From the NCBI GenBank assembly GCA_019637095.1, contig JAHBWG010000024.1:37094-101093 (forward strand): a DNA stretch of 64,000 nucleotides, read 5' to 3'. This DNA comes from Sandaracinaceae bacterium. GTDB lineage: Bacteria > Myxococcota_A > Polyangia > Polyangiales > Sandaracinaceae. Both the position numbers and the translations under genes were made by a program. Below the pieces are notes generated by a model. That model saw nothing but the letters and a program-made list of their open reading frames with translations. It did not search any database and was not told the origin of the DNA. Positions 59,501 through 64,000 of this stretch are shown here, piece after piece (position 1 is the stretch's first letter; each line of letters begins with the position of its first letter).

Positions 59501-61244
59501 GGTCGCGCACGAGCACGGCCGCCCAGCGGCGCGGCCCTCCCGCGCCGGTGCCGAGCGTGACGCGCGCGGTCTCGCCGACGGTCCAGCGCACGCGCGCCGG
59601 GGTGACGTCGACGAAGTCGGGCGCGGCCGGGCGCACGATCACGCGCGCGGTCCCGCCGGTCCCTTCGAGCGTCTCGTCCGCGTGGACGGCGCGCGCGCGC
59701 ACGGTGAAGAGGCCGACGCGGTCCGCCGGCAGGGCGAGCTCGACGCGCCGGGCGCCCGCGGCGACGTGCTCGAGCGCGACGAGGTGCCCGACGGGGTCGA
59801 GCAGCTCGATCACGAGCGCGCGGCGGGCGACGCGCGGCCGGCGCGCGAGCTCGATCGCCAGACGGCTCCCGGGATCGAGCACCGGCCGGTCCGGCGTCGG
59901 CAGGACCTCGGCCTCTTCGAGCACCGGCAGCTCGACCCGCGCGACGCGCTCGAGCGGCCCCGACGCGGTGACGAGCAGGCTCGTGCGGCCCAGCTCCCCG
60001 TTCGCGGTCGAGGCGCCGGGCGGCAGGCGCACGGGGATGGCCGCGATGCCGTTCGCGTCGGTCGTCGCGCGGGCGCGGCCGGACGGAACCGCCGAGCCCT
60101 CGAGCGTCACCTCGGTCGGCTGCGCCGGCGGGTTGCCGAGGCCGTCGCGTAGCCGAACGTAGACGAGGTCGTCGAGCTCGGGGACGAGCGCGCCGTGGCG
60201 CGCCACGACCTCCATCGACAGCGACAGCGGGACCGCGAGCCGCAGCCGACCGAGCGCGCGCACCGAGCCATGGCCGGGGTGGCGCGCCTCGGCCTCGACC
60301 GGGAGCGTGCCGGTGTCGTGCTCGAGGTAGACGGGCGCGCGCAAGCCTACGCGCGCGACCCCGTCGGCCTGCGTTCGACCCGTGAAGACGGCGCGCTCGA
60401 TCGTGACGGAGACGTCGGCGCCCGCGACCGGCGCGCCCGAGGTGGCGGTGACGGTGACGAGGGCCGTCGCCTCGGCGCCCGGCGCGACCGGCTCGGGCTC
60501 GACCTCGACGCGCGCGAAGATCCGCTCCCACGTGCGCGTCCCGACGTTGAAGTGCGTCGTGAGCTCGAGCTGACCTTCGACGCGCGCGCGCACGCGCATC
60601 GACCCGAGCGGCGCGCCGCGCGGGACCGCGAGCGCGAGGTGCGCGACGCCCGACGGCCCCGTCGCGACGCGCTGCCGGGACGCGGGCATCGACGTGCCCT
60701 CGACGTCGAGCTCGACCTGCTGCGCCGGGATCGGCCGCCCGCTCGCCTCGTCCCGCAGCCACGCCCAGACGTGCGCGGGCTCGCCCGGCTCGTAGAGCTG
60801 CCGGTCGGTCCGCAGCACGAGCACCACCGCGGGTCGGGTGCGGACCGGCATGCGGAACGTGCGCCCGCCGCGCTCGGGACCGACGACGAGCTCGAGCGAC
60901 ACTTCGTCACCGAGCCCCGTGGGGACGGGCACGTCGAGGGTGAAGCGCCCGTCGGCGCCGGCGCGCACCTCCACCCGCGGGCCGCTCCGCCCGCCGCGCC
61001 GCGGCTCGACGAAGCGCGCGGAGACCGGCGCGGCGATCGGCGCGAGGCGCGCGAGCCCGCGCACCCCGTACGCGACGCCGCGATAGCGCGCGGGCCGGCC
61101 GAGCCGCACCTCGGTCGGGCCGTCGAGCGCGAGCTCGTAGCCGTCCCCGGTCGCCTCCTGCGCGAGCGCCGCGGCGGGCACGCACGCCAACGCACACGCG
61201 AGCGCGAGCCCGCGAGCCCCTCCGCCTCCCGAAGTCACGGCCAC
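56517..61244 (-). CDS. Giant alpha-2-macroglobulin-like exported protein, paralogue 1
   Basis: 1575 residues from a GTG at 61244 (AGGGG eight bases before). Signal peptide ARGLALACALACVPAAALAQE. MG2-type motif TDRQLYEPGEPAHVWAWLRD near residue 148, several MG-like sandwiches, the helical block SFTYDAVARRVARARLVRLL, a pseudopilin-like segment (DPWGGRFALR, then SAGPDGRFGTADDV, about 790-840), a Gly/Ser-rich bait-like loop (about 905-938) and the A2M core (LFAPAVEVDPSGATELAIPL, about 965). There is no thioester motif, and I see no Cys at all after the signal peptide. It probably works as a non-covalent or structural envelope protein. It lies 77 bp after a lipoprotein gene and is coupled to paralogue 2. 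Confidence 0.85.
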   Translation of the reverse strand: MAVTSGGGGARGLALACALACVPAAALAQEATGDGYELALDGPTEVRLGRPARYRGVAYGVRGLARLAPIAAPVSARFVEPRRGGRSGPRVEVRAGADGRFTLDVPVPTGLGDEVSLELVVGPERGGRTFRMPVRTRPAVVLVLRTDRQLYEPGEPAHVWAWLRDEASGRPIPAQQVELDVEGTSMPASRQRVATGPSGVAHLALAVPRGAPLGSMRVRARVEGQLELTTHFNVGTRTWERIFARVEVEPEPVAPGAEATALVTVTATSGAPVAGADVSVTIERAVFTGRTQADGVARVGLRAPVYLEHDTGTLPVEAEARHPGHGSVRALGRLRLAVPLSLSMEVVARHGALVPELDDLVYVRLRDGLGNPPAQPTEVTLEGSAVPSGRARATTDANGIAAIPVRLPPGASTANGELGRTSLLVTASGPLERVARVELPVLEEAEVLPTPDRPVLDPGSRLAIELARRPRVARRALVIELLDPVGHLVALEHVAAGARRVELALPADRVGLFTVRARAVHADETLEGTGGTARVIVRPAAPDFVDVTPARVRWTVGETARVTLGTGAGGPRRWAAVLVRDLAAHGGELAFVHHFLERRFEQALLTPSDEDGRRLVSAVLAAATPADAKPSPAAPLADALGLASRAALSPPRGGLRDPWPLARELERRGVTRPMRALERRLAEALDAGGLDAVTTVTAGRRALREDLLGPGVRALGDVPITASMLEAADPSFTYDAVARRVARARLVRLLVALSHYLDPGDDAPPAARVAAREPPARWLPRLVERGLLRATDLDDPWGGRFALRPAARPVFALSPHATSVELVSAGPDGRFGTADDVRDPFARAVPRGTPYALASGEDALMRRLAVLSPVERTLAAIGESYARISAEMTEDEIGDAVAAEISEGTIGLGSLGTIGHGGGGGSGSGYGSGSGSLRGRSARTPQVRTGAAAISGLAAVLRERFPPTLLFAPAVEVDPSGATELAIPLADAVTTYLVEVVVWREDGWVWSGSTRIEVDREIVVSAPVPEAAHAGDRIGLPVRVSNHGATARELEVRVGGVPALGIAPSPAQRLRLDPGEARAIEVELAPEQNGEGSIEIVVATPEGEALDAVRLPMRVVDVARWVERTERRLGAGRVAFAMEVPAGADPRGGSIEVGAGARLFEPSRTAHAWTRWAPAAGVPAEPDLDAGGATELALSIGTAWLDASQDDALVEDALERLTGLLVQAGATDPGSSAAQEARAWALFGLAPIGRAPARRELASGHALVDRLRGDVGAWALASTEPSHWVLGAAALAWGARGEAELERARELARRLERHVVVVGDDRWLALDAAALRASALLALAELSIGRHAQAASVLLTLARWEESGVALEPDVSALARAGVRRMLRGRAPARVTVTIDGAARTVELEGGVARVDAPELARPGAHEIRVEAEGGAPIVARAEARYGVSWDAPAGRGPLALALEGEPAGLDDVSRFTLVVRNRAPRTLARPLVDVQLPTGAELATDTPTPGARLRRVEDRVAIELGALLPGQERRVPLALRFRVAGALRGLGVSGRAADRPDAASVLVPRTVTIREVSR

Positions 61245-61321
61245 CTCGACACCCCTTCGACGCCGAGGTTCCGGCGCCGAGGTCTCCGAGCGCAAGCCTC
61301 ACCTGCGCGAGCTCGCGCGCG

Positions 61322-62131
61322 TCACTCGCGCGGACGGACCACCGCGTCGCCCTCGATCGTCCGCTCGGTGCGCGGCGCGTCGGTCGCGCGCGCGCGCCGA
61401 TCCGGCAGCGCGAGCGGCGCGGGCGCGGGGCGTACGAGCGGCCCCGACGGCGGGAGCACGGAGGGCACCGCCTGAGGCGGGCGCGCGACGGGCAGCGCCG
61501 GCGCGATCCGCGGCGGCGCGATCGGGGCGCGACGGGCGGGCGCAGGTTCGGCGGGCGCCGGAGCCCGCGCGGCGGAGCCGGCTCGGCGGTCGGCGCGTGG
61601 TGGCGGCCGGCTTCCGGGCTCGGCGGTCCCCGGCCGCCGCGGCGCCGAGGGCGGGCGCGGCGGGCCCGGCGGCGCGACGACCACCGTGCTCGCGCGGCCC
61701 TCGTACGTCGCGTCGCCGTCGACGAGCGTCACGCGGATCGGGCCGGGGATCGCGTGGACGTGGAAGAGCCTCCCGCGGAAGCGATCCTCGGCGGGGTCCC
61801 ACGTCGTGAGCACGCGATGTTGCGCGCCGTCGTCCGCGGTGAGCGTCACGGAGACGCGCGCCGTCGGCGGCGGCGGCGCGGTCGCGCCGGGGTGGACGTG
61901 GACGTCGATCAGGCCGTCGACGTGCGCGCGCACCTCGAACAGGTAGGGGCCGACCGCGACCACGGTTCCGTCGAAGGCGGCCGCGGGCAAACCGTCGGCC
62001 GACGGGCCCGGCGCTCGGTCCTCGGGCGCTTCGCCCTGGCGCGCCTCGTCGGTTCGCCCCGGGGCCTCGGGCTCGGCCTCGCCTCCGCAGCCACCGAGCA
62101 GGGCCAAGAGGAGCATCGCGTCGCGCCGCAC
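61322..62131 (-). CDS. Lipoprotein heading the A2M-like operon
   Basis: 269 residues from a GTG. Signal with lipobox LGGC (about residue 15), an acidic linker, then one compact beta-rich domain (about 50-155; FDGTVVAVGPYLFEVRAHVDG and VSVTLTADDGAQHRVL). The last ~110 residues are Pro/Ala/Arg-rich and disordered, as in wall-spanning linkers. Transcribed in the direction of the A2M-like genes, 77 bp apart. No family recognised; it may be an anchor for the A2M-like proteins. Confidence 0.7.
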   Translation of the reverse strand: MRRDAMLLLALLGGCGGEAEPEAPGRTDEARQGEAPEDRAPGPSADGLPAAAFDGTVVAVGPYLFEVRAHVDGLIDVHVHPGATAPPPPTARVSVTLTADDGAQHRVLTTWDPAEDRFRGRLFHVHAIPGPIRVTLVDGDATYEGRASTVVVAPPGPPRPPSAPRRPGTAEPGSRPPPRADRRAGSAARAPAPAEPAPARRAPIAPPRIAPALPVARPPQAVPSVLPPSGPLVRPAPAPLALPDRRARATDAPRTERTIEGDAVVRPRE

Positions 62132-62168
62132 CGCGGAAGTCTAACCGCAACTTGCGCGGAGCGCGCGC

Positions 62169-62813
62169 GTGCTCCACTTGTCTCTCTGGGGACTCATCGG
62201 AATGAACGCGCTCTTCTCCGGCGGCTACTGGACGCTCTTCCACCTCGGCGGGGTGCCGGTGCGCTTGCACTGGAGCGTGCCGCTCGTCTGCGTCCTCTTC
62301 GGCGGCCTGCGGTTCGCGCCCGGCCTCTGGCTCGGCATCTTGCTCGTGATCCTGCTGCACGAGCTCGGGCACGCGTTCTTCGTGCGCCGCTTCGGGCTCG
62401 CGAACCTGGGGATCGACCTGACGGGCATCGGCGGGCTCTGCCGGTGGGCGGGCGAGCCCACGCCGATCGAGCGGGCGTGGGTCGCGTGGGGCGGCGTGCT
62501 CGCGCAGCTCGTGCTCTTCACCGTGACCATCGTGCCCGTCGCGGTGCTCGGGACGCCGAGCCACCCGTGGGTCGCGCAGCTCGTCGAGGCGTTCCTCTGG
62601 CCGAACCTCTTCGTCGCCGGCTTCAACCTGATCCCCTTCGCGCCCTTCGACGGCGCGGAGGCGTGGCCGCTGTTCGGCCACCTCTGGCGGCGCCATCGCG
62701 CGCGGCAGAAGTGGAAGAAGAAGCTCGTGAAGGCGAAGGACCTCGGAGAGACCCCGCTCGAGCAGACGCTGCGACAGGCGCTCGACGAAGCGGACCGTCG
62801 CAAGCTTCATTGA
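62169..62813 (+). CDS. M50-family (site-2-protease-like) membrane metalloprotease
   Basis: 214 residues. Zinc motif HELGH at about residues 64-68 in a membrane helix, and a second metal region FNLIPFAPFDG (about 158-168), the NPDG variant of the family. Four hydrophobic segments fit the minimal S2P core. There is no PDZ domain. Such proteases cut inside membranes, often releasing regulators. The C-terminal ~45 residues are a Lys-rich helix. GTG start; an ATG at 62202 is possible. It is convergent with the FtsZ-family gene. Confidence 0.87.
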   Translation: MLHLSLWGLIGMNALFSGGYWTLFHLGGVPVRLHWSVPLVCVLFGGLRFAPGLWLGILLVILLHELGHAFFVRRFGLANLGIDLTGIGGLCRWAGEPTPIERAWVAWGGVLAQLVLFTVTIVPVAVLGTPSHPWVAQLVEAFLWPNLFVAGFNLIPFAPFDGAEAWPLFGHLWRRHRARQKWKKKLVKAKDLGETPLEQTLRQALDEADRRKLH

Positions 62814-62829
62814 CACGCGGTCGCGGGCT

Positions 62830-63876
62830 TCAGCGCACGCGCGCGCGGGCGAGGACGGGCGCCTGCTCGAGCAGCACGAGCGCGTTGCGCCGGCGCACCT
62901 CCGCCGCGGGCGCGGCCTCGGCGGGCGCGCGCGCGCCGCGCTCTGGCAGCCCGGCGGCGACGAGGGTGACGTGCACCTCGTCCTCGAGCGACGGATCGAT
63001 GGTGACGCCGAACAGGATGTCCGCGTCGTCGTCCACCTCCGCCTGGACGCGCGCCGCCGCGCGGTGGAGCGCGCCGACGCCGATCTTCGGATCGGCGCGG
63101 AACGCGAGCAGCACCCCGCGCGCGCCCTCGATGCGGTCGTCATCGAGGAGCGGGCTCGCGGAGGCGCCGCGCACCGCCTCCATCGCGCGCTCCGGGCCGC
63201 GCCCGACGCCGGTGCCCATCACCGCGCGGCCGCCGTCCGCGAGCACGCGGCGCACGTCCGCGAAGTCGAGGTTGATGAGGCCCGAGCGCATCACCAGGTC
63301 CCCCATCGACCGGACCCCCTCGGCGAGGATCGTATCGGCGCGCTCGAACGCGCGGCCGATCGGCGGCTCCTCGCCGTCGAGCGCGAGCAGGCGATCGTTG
63401 TCGACGACGAGCAGCGAGTCGCTCTGCGCGCGCAGCGCCTCGATCCCCTCCTGCGCCACGCGGCGGCGGCGCCGCCCCTCGAAGCCGAACGGCACCGAGA
63501 CCACGCCGACGACGAGCGCCCCGGACCGCCGCGCGAGCTGCGCGACGAGCGGCGCCGCGCCGGTGCCCGTCCCGCCGCCCATGCCCGCGGCGACGAAGAC
63601 CATGTCCGCGCCGTCGAGCGCCGCGCCGAGCTCGCGCGCCGACTCGCGCGCCGCCCGCAGCCCCACCTCCGGGTCGCCTCCCGCGCCCAGCCCGCGCGTC
63701 GTGCGTGCGCCCAGGACGACGGCGTGATCCGCCGGGTGCGCGGCGAGCGCGACGGCGTCGGTGTTGACGGCGATCGAGGTCGAGCCGCGGACCCCGAGCC
63801 CGATCATCCGCGCGAGCGCGTTGCCGCCCGCGCCGCCCACGCCCACGACCCGCACGTCCGCTCCGGTTCGTCTCAT
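62830..63876 (-). CDS. ftsZ: FtsZ-family GTPase
   Basis: 348 residues from an ATG at 63876. The tubulin signature GMGGGTGTGAAP, the N-terminal GVGGAGGNALARMI, NTDAVAL, GLGAGGDPEVG and the T7 catalytic loop NLDFADVR are present, so it should bind GTP and polymerise. The C-terminus ends in an Arg-rich helix without the D-x-P-x-F-L peptide that contacts FtsA or ZipA, and it is shorter than most FtsZ. It is not next to dcw genes. It could be the main FtsZ with an unusual tail or an FtsZ paralogue. Downstream on the right, 63877-64000 shows nothing coding. Confidence 0.88.
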   Translation of the reverse strand: MRRTGADVRVVGVGGAGGNALARMIGLGVRGSTSIAVNTDAVALAAHPADHAVVLGARTTRGLGAGGDPEVGLRAARESARELGAALDGADMVFVAAGMGGGTGTGAAPLVAQLARRSGALVVGVVSVPFGFEGRRRRRVAQEGIEALRAQSDSLLVVDNDRLLALDGEEPPIGRAFERADTILAEGVRSMGDLVMRSGLINLDFADVRRVLADGGRAVMGTGVGRGPERAMEAVRGASASPLLDDDRIEGARGVLLAFRADPKIGVGALHRAAARVQAEVDDDADILFGVTIDPSLEDEVHVTLVAAGLPERGARAPAEAAPAAEVRRRNALVLLEQAPVLARARVR

Positions 63877-64000
63877 GCCCTCCGCGCTACCACGGCCGGA
63901 TCGCGGAGGTGAAGAAAGCGGTGCGTCGCTCGAACCGCGTCGGTCGAACGAGCGCCCACGCGGTCGAGCGCCCGTCGAGGCCACGCCACGCGGCTGACGC

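Noticed and set aside
63951..64000. Possible start of a third hairpin-array copy at the right edge (GTCGAGGCCA)
   Set aside because: Only about ten bases match and the following bases do not form the expected stem before the window ends.

Overview
The window is about 73% G+C by eye and comes from a myxobacterium, most likely a Polyangia/Sandaracinaceae-type member of the Myxococcota. The evidence is a MYXO-CTERM-type C-terminus at the left edge, many Cys-rich and 'DAG'-containing lipoproteins, a eukaryotic-like Ser/Thr kinase with a Pro-rich tail, a DUF2378-like protein, very large hybrid histidine kinases and many GTG/TTG starts. I recognise no rRNA, tRNA, CRISPR array or intact transposase gene. 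The species assignment is inference.

Layout. 1-14.2 kb is a signalling island. A minus-strand run (kinase-like protein, hybrid kinase, single-domain receiver; 3868 to 198) is divergent from a sigma-54 activator whose receiver lies at its C-terminus (4070-5842). A second minus-strand run (14137 to 6754) has a REC-HK-REC kinase, a giant poly-HAMP hybrid kinase and a CBS-pair protein. 14.2-20 kb carries a Tat-exported cholesterol-oxidase-like GMC lipoprotein, a small lipoprotein, a TonB-domain/TonB-dependent-receptor fusion and its coupled lipoprotein. 20-23.8 kb has purEK, a DUF938 methyltransferase coupled to a BtpA-family protein, and a vapBC-type module. 24-29 kb holds exported and membrane proteins (S41-like protease, zinc-ribbon membrane protein, beta-propeller-like lipoprotein, Cys-repeat lipoprotein). 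29-31.8 kb is a fatty-acid desaturase next to a two-component pair whose kinase is nearly all membrane, resembling the DesK/DesR-des logic. 31.8-37 kb has a Ser/Thr kinase, lipoproteins and gene fragments. 37.1-43.3 kb is a tight five-gene operon for reductive pyrimidine catabolism (uracil to beta-alanine to malonate semialdehyde). 43.5-51.8 kb includes a large ATPase/TPR regulator broken by two frameshifts, a Cys-rich exported protein, an SDR enzyme and a Sel1-repeat membrane protein. 51.8-62.1 kb is an envelope operon with two giant alpha-2-macroglobulin-like paralogues between two lipoproteins. The right end has an M50 protease and an FtsZ-family GTPase.

Two intergenic spacers (6306-6751 and 19884-20065), each between convergent genes, carry the same chain of short perfect hairpins. 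The loops vary and one stem shows a compensatory base-pair change. Each chain starts 6 nt after the stop codon of the minus-strand gene. A different REP-like palindrome lies at 43427-43497.

The most unusual items are the hairpin arrays, the candidate membrane-sensing desaturase circuit with its 22-bp-phased repeats, the cysteine-free alpha-2-macroglobulin-like pair with a pseudopilin-like insert, and a histidine kinase whose ATP-binding residues are lost.
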